From Sarcocystis neurona (lineage: Eukaryota > Apicomplexa > Conoidasida > Eucoccidiorida > Sarcocystidae): 64,000 bases of DNA. Below, in pieces: positions 54,413 to 63,859 of this stretch. The stretch is taken from contig KL647297.1 in NCBI GenBank assembly GCA_000727475.1, forward strand, positions 2,265,295 through 2,329,294, given 5' to 3'. Made by a program: the position numbers and the translations under genes. Below the pieces are notes generated by a model. It saw only the letters and a list, made by a program, of their open reading frames with translations, was not told the origin of the DNA and did not search any database. Position 1 is the first letter of the stretch; each line of letters begins with the position of its first letter.

Positions 54413-54681
54413 TGCCTGACTCGTGGGTGCTTGCCAAAAGCGGTAAGTGGTGTTATTCCAGAATGTCAGCCGTTTTCCGCACAGCAAAGGCGTTACAAGG
54501 GTGCAGCTATCACGCAACCGCTGTCGGCGCCGTTAACAAAAAAAAGCAAAAACTGGAAACGTGTGTACACATGGGCAGGTCGGCGAAGGACTGGGTTATC
54601 GCAGAAGTATTTGTACCAAGACTGCTTCGAAATTGTTCTCGAGGAAACAGGCGTTTCACCTCTCTTGTGTAAAGATCTATA
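54413..54681 (+). CDS. candidate terminal exon, plus strand
   Basis: Two plus frames compete. One reads LAKSGKWCYSRMSAVFRTAK and ends at TAA 54670-54672. The other, reached by removing a 19-base gtaagt...ccag segment (54443-54461), reads PFSAQQRRYKGAAITQPL, KNWKRVYTWAGRRRTGLSQK and CFEIVLEETGVSPLLCKDL to TAA 54680-54682. Both are basic and protein-like. Probably the 3' end of the gene starting around 52.3-52.7 kb. Confidence 0.35.
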
Positions 54682-54930
54682 AGAAACCACCCCTCTGCAA
54701 ATTCCGCTCTCTCGATATATATACGCATATGTATATATATATACATACATAGATATGTATCCGGAAGTGAAGAGGCATTCATCTGAAGCGAAAAACTGTG
54801 GGAATCCACTGCAGCGGTAGGCGTCTAGGACGTGCCCTTCGCTTGTCGGAATTACATAAACGCATCCAAGCATATATTTGTATTTATATACATCTATATA
54901 TGTATATGCCTACAAATAATATAGACATGT

Positions 54931-55128
54931 ACATATATATATATATAAATATATACACACACACATGTGTATATATATATAAATATATACACACACACAT
55001 GTGTATATATATATAAATATATACACACACACATGTGTACATATATATAAATATATACACACACACATGTGTATATATATATATATAAATATATACACAC
55101 ACACACGTGTATATATATATAACATATA
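54931..55128. repeat. five-copy minisatellite, ~36-40-base unit
   Basis: The unit TATATATAAATATATACACACACACATGTG recurs five times with variation mainly in the (TA)n and (CA)n lengths. Each unit holds a CACATGTG palindrome, so the array can form hairpins. It gives Tyr/Ile/Cys-rich frames on the minus strand that are artefacts. Confidence 0.95.
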
Positions 55129-55139
55129 TCTGCTGTAAA

Positions 55140-55800
55140 TTCTGGAGTGCTATTTTTCACCTCGCTTCTTGGGGGACGGACAAACCTGCAGTTTCGCCGC
55201 GTTTCGTCCACATTTGCAATTCTAGAAAAGTGACAGGGTTCACTGCGATGCTGGGGTGCGACCCGAGTGGGCTGTTCTATGAGGTTTCCTACTCCAGGTC
55301 CGTGTGTATACCCCTGCACGTGTGCACAAGTGTATGCGTCTTTTATATATGTGAGAAGCCGTGTACATAATAGAATTCCTCTGTGCACGCAGAAGAGGAT
55401 CGTTCGGTCGCGTGTGTTCTACCGTCAACCGTCTCAGCCACAGGTGTCGTCGTCGACATTGTTGTTGTGAGACAACGCTTCCCTGTGTTGATAGCCTTAG
55501 TACTACTGTGTACATCACCACACTGACATCATTTAGTATGATTCTTGAAGTTTTTCCTGTTGCTCCAAATTCAAATTGTACATCAACACCATCATCTATG
55601 CTACGCTTATCCTGTTTCCATTCCCACGTTTACCTCCCCCAACATTAGCCTGATCATGGTGGCAGCAGCAGCAGGACACGTAGCCTATCAGCTGTGATGG
55701 GAGGCAGGGCGTGGCCCAGTTGCACATTCAGATACATACAGACATAAGCGGACGTGAAGAGGTATATTTTTTGTGTGCACGCATATGTGACGTATATTAG
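55140..55800. other. no confident gene
   Basis: Plus frames 55107-55370 and 55361-55648 contain protein-like pieces (GTDKPAVSPRFVHICNSRK) without clear splice sites. Confidence 0.35.
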
Positions 55801-55804
55801 GTAT

Positions 55805-56430
55805 CTACGTACTTTCTACACTGCCTCTACCCGTAGAGCCAGACGCGTTGCGAAAGGCTCGTATCATTTGTACGGTCCTCATAAATTCAGGCTGATCTGA
55901 CTGTGTCCCGTTTTCAACGAGCAACGTGTCATGTTCATGTATCCACGTGGGTTCCTCTGTGCCGGGCGGATACGACTGTCCCACAGCAGTGTACTCCAGG
56001 GGAGTAATCACCGCGACCGTACTAGCGGCGGTGATAGTAGGACGACCAGCAAGAGCATTCGTGACAGTACAGCAGCAGCGGCAGTGCAGCAGCAAGAGGA
56101 GTGAGAGCAGGAAAAGCAGCAAAAGCACTTCTGGTAAAACAGCAGCAGCACCAGCAGCAGCAGCAGTACTGCAGCTGCAGGAATTGCAGTCATACGAGCA
56201 GCAGGAGCACTCGTGACAATACAACCACCTCAGCAGCAGCAGTTTCACTAATAGGAGCAGCAAGAGCATTCGTGGCCGTCCAGCAGCAGCAGGGGGACAC
56301 CAGCAGCAGCAGCGGGAATTATAGAACCAGCAAGCGCACTCGTGACAACAGCAGCAGCAGCCGCACACCAGCAGCACGAGTGACAGTGTATCTGTGGCAG
56401 AATAGTGACATGTGACACCGGATGCATTAA
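55805..56430 (-). CDS. Ala/Leu/Cys-repeat protein with a conserved-looking C-terminus
   Basis: The 3' part of the minus-strand frame is convincing: TVAVITPLEYTAVGQSYPPG, then TEEPTWIHEHDTLLVENGTQ and PEFMRTVQMIRAFRNASGS to TAG at 55805. It is acidic with Tyr, Trp and His. Upstream, 56060-56390 is CTG/TGC/GCT repeat DNA read as Leu, Cys or Ala depending on frame, and the repeated peptide VT(S/N)ALAG appears in successive copies lying in different frames. A cattctgccacag acceptor at about 56394 may start the exon. Whether all of the repeat is translated in one frame is unclear; the gene could be frameshifted or expressed as a variable Ala/Leu-rich segment. No family recognised. Confidence 0.45.
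56040..56370. repeat. CAG-rich minisatellite with AGCAAGAGCA(T/C)TCGTGAC core
   Basis: Core copies end near 56063, 56215, 56274 and 56344, separated by CAG/CAA-rich spacers of 59-152 bases. None of the successive spacings is a multiple of three. Confidence 0.85.
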
Positions 56431-56599
56431 CAACACGAGCCGCGAGGCACCGAGACACTCACAGTAACACGCGGCAGCAGGAGGTAGCAGCACCCCGTGC
56501 CGAAGCTGTCGCTTCTCGGTGTCCTTCCATGCTCCATTGAATCATACTGTATGCGATTCATACACAAGGCGATCTGCGCCACCCTACCTGTCTTGCCCT

Positions 56600-57720
56600 T
56601 CTCTTTATCCCTTCTGTACACACATATGTATTTGTATATATATGTATATATATTTTAAAATGCCACGCGGCATCCACAGTTTCAGGGGCGCATAAATTTC
56701 TCTCTCCCTACACATTTTAGCGTCATTCAAAGGATTACTGATGTGGGTCCAAACACGCGGAAACGGCCACATACCCCACCGCGCCCCTGCATTTAGTTTT
56801 CAAGCCCGTTTGTGTAAAAAATCCTGCTGTCCAGACCACGAGGCCAGAACACATCAAAGAAAATAACGAGAAGCGTCGAGCTGCCTTACTTATTCATGTG
56901 TAAACGTACGTAATAGGGAGGCGCGTAGAGCCGCCTTACTCTATCATGTGTAAACGTGTACACACACACACACACTCACATACATCCAAATGCACGCAGG
57001 TAGGAAACACATGCATATGAAATATACACAAATCGGCCTTCTCAAAAAATGTGTATAAAAATGAATGGATGGAAAGAGTCTACCTACATATGTATACGTA
57101 TAAATGTAGAAGTGACACTTACTCGCACGTATGTGACCGTACGCGTTGTAGCGCGTACTCGTAGAGAAGTCACATCCATACACATATGATATCGATCGCC
57201 CAAATAAAGAGGCTCCTCGTGTACGGCCCCTGGTAGCAGGAGTATACGTAGGGGATCCCCCGTTCGTACGTAGAGGCGTAGACAACGACCCGTCTTTCAC
57301 CAAAATATCAGTGACACATAAGCGCGTGCGTTGTGGATAGAGGTATAAAGTTTACACTGCGAAAAGTAATATTGTGATGCACAGAACTGTAAAGTTATGT
57401 CAAAGTGGTAATCGTTTTTATGAAGGCAGTGCCACTTCATTGTACATCTTTGGATTTATAGTGTACATACACCGCGCGTGTGTCGACGACGTGGTTTTAG
57501 AACTGAACAGATTCAGTGCTCCCGAATATGCATATATATATATATATACAGACGGCATCCAGCTGTTATATCGCAGTTCGTGAAGAAGCTTATGTAGCCT
57601 CCTCTGCGTACATCTGTAGCTATGTGCGTACAGCTACGCGTATACACATACCCACCCGTATATGCGTGTGCGTGTATGCATACGTACACATATAGGCGAA
57701 GTGACCAGAAAATTACGCCT
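56600..57720. other. microsatellite-bearing intergenic stretch
   Basis: (TA)n lies at 56636-56655 and 57532-57548, and (CA)n at 56960-56985. A short duplicated phrase, GAGCCGCCTTACT / GAGCTGCCTTACT...TCATGTGTAAACGT, occurs at 56878 and 56928. A plus frame at 57374-57583 (LCQSGNRFYEGSATSLYIFG) could be an exon but is unsupported. Confidence 0.45.
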
Positions 57721-58285
57721 GTAGGTAATTATACATTTCCGCCTTCCCAGCTCTTCTGTTTGTTTTTCGATTTGCTTGCTGCGTGCTGCAGCTTGGTGTG
57801 GTCGCCTTCTCACGCTGCTGCTGTTGCTACTGCCGGCTCTACTGCGCCCACGCTGCGGCTGCTACTTCTGATGGTCCTCCTGCTTCACACTTCTGCTGTC
57901 GCTGCTTCGCTTCTGCTGCAGCCGCTGCTCCTGCTTCCGTCTATTGTTGCCTCTGCTGTCTGCTCGTCCTCGGTGTCGCCGCCTCTCGTTATTCCTGAAC
58001 CGTCCCCGGCGGTGTCGCATCTGCGTTTCCCGGCGACTGCTTTGTGGCTGCCGTTGCCAACTCGCCCCTCATCTTAAAAAATCCCATCTGCTGCAGTCCT
58101 TTCGCTTCTGTTCAGCGCCGGACGCGTCCCTGTTGTCGGCCTCTCTCTTCTTCCACCATTCCTCCTCTTCTTTTGTCGCTGTTCTTCTTCTCTCTTCCAC
58201 TGCTGCTGCTCCTCGTCTTCACGTCTGCAGCTTCTACTGCTGCCGGCGCTGTTCCACCACCGGCCTTCTATTTCCTTGTTTTCTC
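57720..58285. other. pyrimidine/CTG-rich tract downstream of the flippase gene
   Basis: CTGCTG, TTCTTC and CTCCTC runs fill this segment, just 3' of the flippase stop codon on the minus strand. Leu/Ser/Cys-rich plus frames (57622-58077, 57944-58390) are explained by composition. It may be the 3' untranslated region of the minus-strand gene. Confidence 0.45.
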
Positions 58286-58288
58286 CCC

Positions 58289-61200
58289 TTAAGCTCCTTC
58301 ATCCTTTCCTCCTGTAGCTGGTCTGCGGCCACCTGGGTCTTCTCGTTCTGTTGGCGCTGCTGGAGCTCCTCCATCTACCGCTGTCCGTGATGGTTCGGCC
58401 CCCCCCGCTGCAGAAGCCCTCGAGTTGTCTCCCTCCCCTCGGTCTTCTTTTTCTTCTTTTCCTTCCCGGCTATCTTTACTTCCGTCTCCCTCCGCAGCCC
58501 AATCCGCTGAAGCTGTGGGTCCTCCGTATTCGTTGGCGCCTGCGCCACGGGTTTCTGTTGCAGCTGCAGCGGCACCGTCCGGAGGAGCAGCAGCCTCCCC
58601 AGCGTCACTCGGGGCAGCAGGGGCTTCTCCTTCAGCGGAAGTGCTGGCGGCTGGAGTCGCAGCCGCAGGCGGTCGCAACGGGGCAGCACTGGCAACGGCA
58701 GCGCCACCACTGGCAGCCGTCGGTCGTGTATCTCTCAATATGAATGTCTGCGTCCTCTTCAGCAAATGTTTCGCTCCTCCACCCGTCCGCCTTACTGCGC
58801 GGAAAGCTTCTTGCAGGCCCGAGAGGACATTGAAGATGGGCTCCTGGGTGAAGGCGAAGCCTGTGTACTCTTCGCCTTCTCGTTCTTCTTTCGCTGCCGC
58901 AGCTTCCGCGGCAGCTGCGCCTTCTGCTGCGGCCGTGGCCGCGTCTGCGCCTTCGGCTGCTGCCGCGGCAGCGGCAGCTTCGGCTGCCATGGTGGCGGCC
59001 GCCCGACGCGCTGCAGCCCGGTGCGCAGACGCTTCCATAGAAACGTACGCAATGCCTTCCGGTCTTCCCCGCCGCACGTCCAGCCGGTCGTATGTGCCCA
59101 GCGCGAGCTGTTCGACGATCAGCTGCTCCAGCGTCGGTCTGCGCAGATACTGCCAGAGCATCGGGACCGCCAGGGGCAGCAAACACGCCACCAGCGTCAC
59201 CATGAGGGCAAAGTAGTACGGGGCCGTCACTGATACCATCACAAACGTCCCGTGCAGCACTTCGGCACCAACGACGCTGAGGAACAGTCTCCAGTAGGAG
59301 ACGACGAGCCAGAACAGCACTGCTGCGCAGGACTCAAAGAGATGCACAGCAAGTTGCACGGTCGTCCAGGTGTTGCTAAGGAGCGCCACAACGCCGTTGA
59401 CCACCAAAATGTAGTTCAGCTGAATAATCTGGGTGAAGCTGTCGAACTGAACGGTCGGGAACCCCTCGGCCTTGGTCACGTAGGGGGTCCAGGCGCCTAC
59501 GGAGCTGAAGAGCAGCAGCACGAGCTCGCAGACAGCGACCCACAAGGCGTACAGCAGCCAGAGGAACAGGCAGTGCGTGCCGTAGCAGCGGTCGTTCTCC
59601 GGTTTCTTTCGATGCTGCGCCCACGCGTAGAGCGGCGAGAGGTCGACCTTCTGCTGCTGAAGCAGCCGCTGCAGCGGCGGCGCGCAGACGTGTCGCCAGC
59701 AGCCAGAGACGAGACGCTGGACAGGGCGAACAAATACCGCGTGCAGCACGGTCTGCAGTCGAGTGATGTGCGGGTACGAGTAGTACGGCCAGAACGTGGA
59801 CGGGATAACTTCGTACAAAACGGGATTCTGCATTAGCACCTCGTGCGGGACCTGCCGGTCCATAGTAACGAACGCGAGTATCGGCAGGCACGTGAAGGCG
59901 ATAGAAACGACCTGCTTTGTCCACGGATTCCACACGTCCAGGCCGCTGAACCCGCAGACGAAGTTCATCGCCAACGTGCTCCAGCAGGTCGCTGCATTGC
60001 GGAAAATGCAGGTGTAGACTAAAATGCAGTTTCTGCGGAGGGCCTCTCTCCCGTGGACGAAGAGCAGCTTCCGCAGAAATTTGAAGTCCCCGATTGAAAA
60101 GTCGGCGGCTCGCGCCGCCTGCAGGCCCTCCTTGCCGGCAATGCCGACGCCAACGCTGGCCGCGAGAATCATCGCCACGTCATTGGCGCCGTCCCCGATC
60201 GCGAGCGACGTCCCCCGAGGATTAAACGCAGAGTTCTGCTTCACCAGCAAAGCCTTCTGCTTCGGCGTTACCCTAGATGCGATCAACGTCGACGCGTGCC
60301 GCGCCAAGGAGTAGAAAGATATCTTCAGCAAGCGGTCCTTCATAATCACGCCCAGGGCCTCACCTGTGACAGTAATACAGAACTCGTTATATTCGCGCAG
60401 AGTCACTTCCTTCCTTAGCCCCCCCCCCGCAGCGGACTCGTTGCCTACCGACGACCGCCGGTGCACCCCAGGCGACCCCCACGGTCCTCCTCCTCCTCCG
60501 CCTTGCTGCTGTTGCTGCTGGCGCTCCTGCTGCAACGCCTTCGCCGCAGTCTCTTCTGTTGCGTCTGCAGACACTCCAGGACCGCGGTGCCCGTCTCCGC
60601 GACTCGGGCCGGCCGCTCCCCCAGACGGCCCCCACCCGCTGGCGCTACCGCCTCGGCGTCTCTGGCGCGCCACAGACGCCGGCGACAGCAACGGCGACGA
60701 GGGAAGAAGATCTTCCGCTGCAGGTCTGCTGTACAGATCTTCTGTTCTTGCCCAGCTGTCGGCATACCGATGGCTTCTTGCACCTTGTTCTGGTGCGGTA
60801 CCACGCCTGCCTCTGCCTTCTTCTTCTTCTCGCGGCGACACCAGAAAATCGTCTCTCGCTGACGTCCGACGGTGATGAGGGAGGGCGCCTCGGCTGCGCG
60901 ACGCCCCCCTCCTTGTTGCTGCTGCTCCGCCTCCACCTGTCCGCCGCCCAGGCCGTTCACTAAGTCCAGCACCCAGCGCAGCAGAGGCAGCAAACCACCG
61001 CCGGCCTTCCTCAGTTTCTTCTTCGTCTTCCTTCACCTCCTTCTCCTCCGCTTCGTTCTCTAGACCGAGTTCTTCTTCTCCCTTTGCCGGCCGCACAACT
61101 TGGCAGCCTTCTCCCCGGCCCCTCTCCGCCGCTGTCATTAGCTTCTGCTCTTCTCCTACTGCTGCTGTCGTCGCTTCTCCCGCTCGCACAGTTGACGTCT

Positions 61201-61951
61201 GTTCTCCTCCTCCTGCTGCGATCCTATCCCGTGCCACCGCTGCTGCAGCCTTTTCTACTTGCCCCACATCTTCTGACAACTGCTCTCCCAACTGCGCGGC
61301 AGTGACCCCATCCTGTGCTGCTGCTGCTGCTGCCGCGCTTTCCGACGAGGCAAACGCGCTGCCGCTGCTGCGGCCTGTCGTGTCGCCGACTCGAGCAGCA
61401 CCCCGCGTTACAAGGGCACTTGCTGCTCCTACCACAGCCGCTCTTAGTGCGGCAACCGCCTCTTCTGCTGCCTTCAGGAAGTAGAAGCCTCGCTCGTTGC
61501 CTCTGGGACGATCCTGGGGCCGAGGTGCAGCAGCAAAAGACATTCGCGCAGGCGCGGAGCCCTCTCCCTCCTCTTCTGAAGCCCGCCTTGGCTGCCCCTG
61601 CTGGTGTACCTCCCGCTCCCGCAATCCCTGCTGCTGATTTATCACCTCCATTTCTAAGCCTCGCTGCTGCTCCTGCTCTTCAGGACGCTGCCGTTGCTCC
61701 TGCTGCTGCTGCTCTGGCCCGTGACCCTGCTGCTCGTGCTCCAGCACCTGTCGAGGCCCCCTCCTCTGCCCGTCTCGATCGTCGCCGCCTCCACTCTGTC
61801 CCTGCTGCTCCTGCTGCTCGTGGAATGACTGCTCCAGCGCTGGTCGCCATGAGACTGCTGTTTCTGCTGCAGCACGCCGCGATGCCTCTGTCCCTTCCTC
61901 TGCATCTGCTGCTCCCGGAGGCGGCGTGACTGAGTCCGCAATATTCGGATC
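58289..61951 (-). CDS. C-terminal half of a P4-ATPase (phospholipid flippase)
   Basis: The minus-strand frame runs from a gtgtacatgtag acceptor (first base 61951) to TGA at 58289, 1220 residues. Residues ~1-510 are low complexity: Gln/Glu-rich, Ala-rich, an acidic Glu/Lys block, Arg/Ser and a Gln-Gly run. A P4-type core follows: CITVTGEALGVI, ASRVTPKQKALLVKQNS, the hinge motif AIGDGANDVAMILAASVGVG at ~582, GKEGLQAARAADFSIGDFKF and LRKLLFVHGREALRRN. Six hydrophobic segments follow (M5-M10), then LEQLIVEQLALGTYDRLDVR, an Ala-rich tail with GFAFTQEPIFNVLSG, resembling the conserved flippase C-terminus, and more low complexity. In P4-ATPases the GDGAND region binds Mg-ATP and the protein moves phospholipids to the cytosolic leaflet. 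The actuator domain, DKTGT and TGDK motifs are not in this frame or found upstream here; they must lie in other exons or be absent. Confidence 0.9.
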   Translation of the reverse strand, partial: DPNIADSVTPPPGAADAEEGTEASRRAAAETAVSWRPALEQSFHEQQEQQGQSGGGDDRDGQRRGPRQVLEHEQQGHGPEQQQQEQRQRPEEQEQQRGLEMEVINQQQGLREREVHQQGQPRRASEEEGEGSAPARMSFAAAPRPQDRPRGNERGFYFLKAAEEAVAALRAAVVGAASALVTRGAARVGDTTGRSSGSAFASSESAAAAAAAQDGVTAAQLGEQLSEDVGQVEKAAAAVARDRIAAGGGEQTSTVRAGEATTAAVGEEQKLMTAAERGRGEGCQVVRPAKGEEELGLENEAEEKEVKEDEEETEEGRRWFAASAALGAGLSERPGRRTGGGGAAATRRGASRSRGALPHHRRTSARDDFLVSPREEEEGRGRRGTAPEQGARSHRYADSWARTEDLYSRPAAEDLLPSSPLLSPASVARQRRRGGSASGWGPSGGAAGPSRGDGHRGPGVSADATEETAAKALQQERQQQQQQGGGGGGPWGSPGVHRRSSVGNESAAGGGLRKEVTLREYNEFCITVTGEALGVIMKDRLLKISFYSLARHASTLIASRVTPKQKALLVKQNSAFNPRGTSLAIGDGANDVAMILAASVGVGIAGKEGLQAARAADFSIGDFKFLRKLLFVHGREALRRNCILVYTCIFRNAATCWSTLAMNFVCGFSGLDVWNPWTKQVVSIAFTCLPILAFVTMDRQVPHEVLMQNPVLYEVIPSTFWPYYSYPHITRLQTVLHAVFVRPVQRLVSGCWRHVCAPPLQRLLQQQKVDLSPLYAWAQHRKKPENDRCYGTHCLFLWLLYALWVAVCELVLLLFSSVGAWTPYVTKAEGFPTVQFDSFTQIIQLNYILVVNGVVALLSNTWTTVQLAVHLFESCAAVLFWLVVSYWRLFLSVVGAEVLHGTFVMVSVTAPYYFALMVTLVACLLPLAVPMLWQYLRRPTLEQLIVEQLALGTYDRLDVRRGRPEGIAYVSMEASAHRAAARRAAATMAAEAAAAAAAAEGADAATAAAEGAAAAEAAAAKEEREGEEYTGFAFTQEPIFNVLSGLQEAFRAVRRTGGGAKHLLKRTQTFILRDTRPTAASGGAAVASAAPLRPPAAATPAASTSAEGEAPAAPSDAGEAAAPPDGAAAAATETRGAGANEYGGPTASADWAAEGDGSKDSREGKEEKEDRGEGDNSRASAAGGAEPSRTAVDGGAPAAPTEREDPGGRRPATGGKDEGA

Positions 61952-62300
61952 CTACATGTACACATAGCAGACTCTCTCTGTACGCGCCGCCAGTGATACG
62001 TCCTCCTCCCACCTTCGACCGCATGTGCAGCAGCAGCTCTGACTACTTCTTCACACTACCTTATATCAAATTGAACTGCGAGTACATACAAAAACCGCTT
62101 TCCTCTCCTCCTCCTGCTTCTGTCTTTCTCTTTTTCACCCGTCGCATGTCCACGCATGTATATACTTGTATGTACACACTCACGCCACGCGTATATAATT
62201 CGTAAACATCGGTTTTCCATCGGGACAGTCCTACTGCACGGCCGAAGAAGAAAAACGAAATTTCTGCCCCAGGGGCGGCGACACTATATGGGTGCCTGCT
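61952..62300. other. no gene seen; probable intron of the flippase gene
   Basis: The flippase frame is closed by a TAG at 61952-61954 that overlaps the inferred acceptor. Upstream the minus strand shows no P4-ATPase motif. The T-rich, CAC-containing sequence is compatible with an intron or a promoter. Confidence 0.4.
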
Positions 62301-62370
62301 AACTTCTGTAAGCAGCAGCAGCAGTAGACGCAGCAGCAGGAGAAGAGACGGAGGCGCAGCACCAGCAGAC

Positions 62371-63629
62371 GTGGAAGCAGCTGCAGCAGCAGTAGACGCA
62401 GCGACAGCAGCAGACGGAGGTGCAGCAGCAGCCCACGTGGAAGCAACTGCAGCAGAGCAGCAGGCACGCTTGCCAGCAACACCCATTAGAGAACAACAGC
62501 AGGTCGGGAGCGGACGTACGAAGAAGAAACGCTGTTCAAATCCGGCGAAATGCGGAGGAGGGAAAGTCACTGCGCAGCTGCCTCTGCTGCTTGTTGCTTG
62601 TTTTTGCCTCGGTATCTCTCTACTTCCTCTTCTTTCTCCTTTACATGCGACACCGAGGCATGCCGCCGGCAGAGTGAACCGCTGTAATGGCGTTGCGGCT
62701 GCTTCTTCTTCCTCGAGTTCTTCATCTCCAGGCGTCCCTGCTGCGTCCCCTTCCGTCGCTTTATTTTCTTCCTCTTCTTTCTCGTTTGTCTTCTCCTCCT
62801 CTTCCCCGTCCTGCTGCGACTCTTCGCTGTCCCTGCTGCTGTTTCTTGAAGAGTGAACACCGGGCGACAGGCAAGGGGGAGAACGTCCGAGCTGCTGCTG
62901 GTCGTGAAGAAGTCGACTGTTCTGTGAACAGCACCAGCAGCAACGCCAACCCCAGCAATACCGATTTCAGCAGCAGAAGCAACCGCAGCCACTGCAGTGT
63001 CGACATCAACACAGCAGCACCCACGGCACCAGCAGTACCAGCAGGAGTGCACCCCCCCCCACCACCAGGGGCAGCAGCAGGAATAGCAGCAGCAGGTGCC
63101 GCAGCACCAGCGTCAGCAGCAGCGACCGGGAGGATCAGCACGGCAGTCAGCAGCACTGGGAACCGAATTTCGGACTGTGTGTGGACACTGCTGCCGCAGT
63201 CCCACACGCACCACCACGGGCTCCCCAGCGACAATTCCTCACACAGAAGCAATGTCCCGGAAGCAGCAGCAGCAGCAAGAGGAACAACGGACCGACCGCC
63301 CTGAGCTTCGGAGGGCCCCCTGCGACAGTCCTGCGTCGGCGCCGTAGCAGCGGCTACGAAGGCAAATGGCAGCAGCGGGATGGCGAGAACAACAACGACA
63401 CTGCGACTGCAGCACGCCCTGTGCTACGCAGCACCAGCAGCAGCAGCAAAACCGGCCCTCTGGAAAAGAAGCAACCTCAGCCGCCCCCACAGAACCGCAG
63501 ACCGTCGCTGAGGAGGCGAGACCCGCCCAGGAGCTCAGCCAGCGTCGCGCTTCACAAGCAGCGACGGCAGCAGCAGTAGACACGGCAGTCAACCCTGTCC
63601 AGCTGTTACCGGCTAGTCACGTGTCCCTC
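62371..63629 (+). CDS. Ala/Ser/Gln-rich plus-strand gene, exons not resolved
   Basis: Several plus frames look coding in succession. 62371-62860 has Ala runs, PATPIREQQQVGSGRTKKK, one hydrophobic span (LPLLLVACFCLGISLLPLL) and a Ser run. 62860-63304 reads GREEVDCSVNSTSSNANPSN, Pro and Ala runs and RISDCVWTLLPQS. 63366-63629 reads QQQQQNRPSGKEATSAAP, VAEEARPAQELSQRRASQAA, ending CTC|gtatgt. They are in different frames and need introns I could not place. A rival reading puts Ala/Leu/Cys-rich frames on the minus strand, as always with GCA/TGC repeats. No domain recognised. Confidence 0.35.
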
Positions 63630-63659
63630 GTATGTACGCGTATATTCTGCGGGCACATA

Positions 63660-63858
63660 GAGACGAATACAGCTACATATACACACACACTCTCTACATA
63701 TATAGTGTGCATATATATATATATATGTATAGAGTCTGCGTATACATGTGTACACATGCAAATACGTATCTATACACACTACAAACATGGGACAACACAC
63801 ATATATATACCTATGTGCATGTACGTGATACATGTACACATATGTATATTTTCCTACA
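63660..63858. repeat. TACA/(TA)n microsatellite, probable intron
   Basis: (CA)n and (TA)n tracts, including TATATATATATATG at about 63712-63727, lie between a gtatgt donor at 63630 and a ttttcctacag acceptor at 63859. Confidence 0.75.
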
Positions 63859-63859
63859 G

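Noticed and set aside
54884..55125. Tyr/Ile/Cys-rich minus-strand frames with internal peptide repeats.
   Set aside because: They are direct translations of the TA/CA minisatellite.
58425..59233. Long plus-strand frames (263 and 155 codons) across the flippase region.
   Set aside because: They are antisense shadows of the P4-ATPase coding strand, driven by Ala/Glu codon repeats.
60366..60963. Plus-strand Pro/Ser/Arg-rich frames.
   Set aside because: They lie opposite the low-complexity part of the flippase frame and have no independent support.
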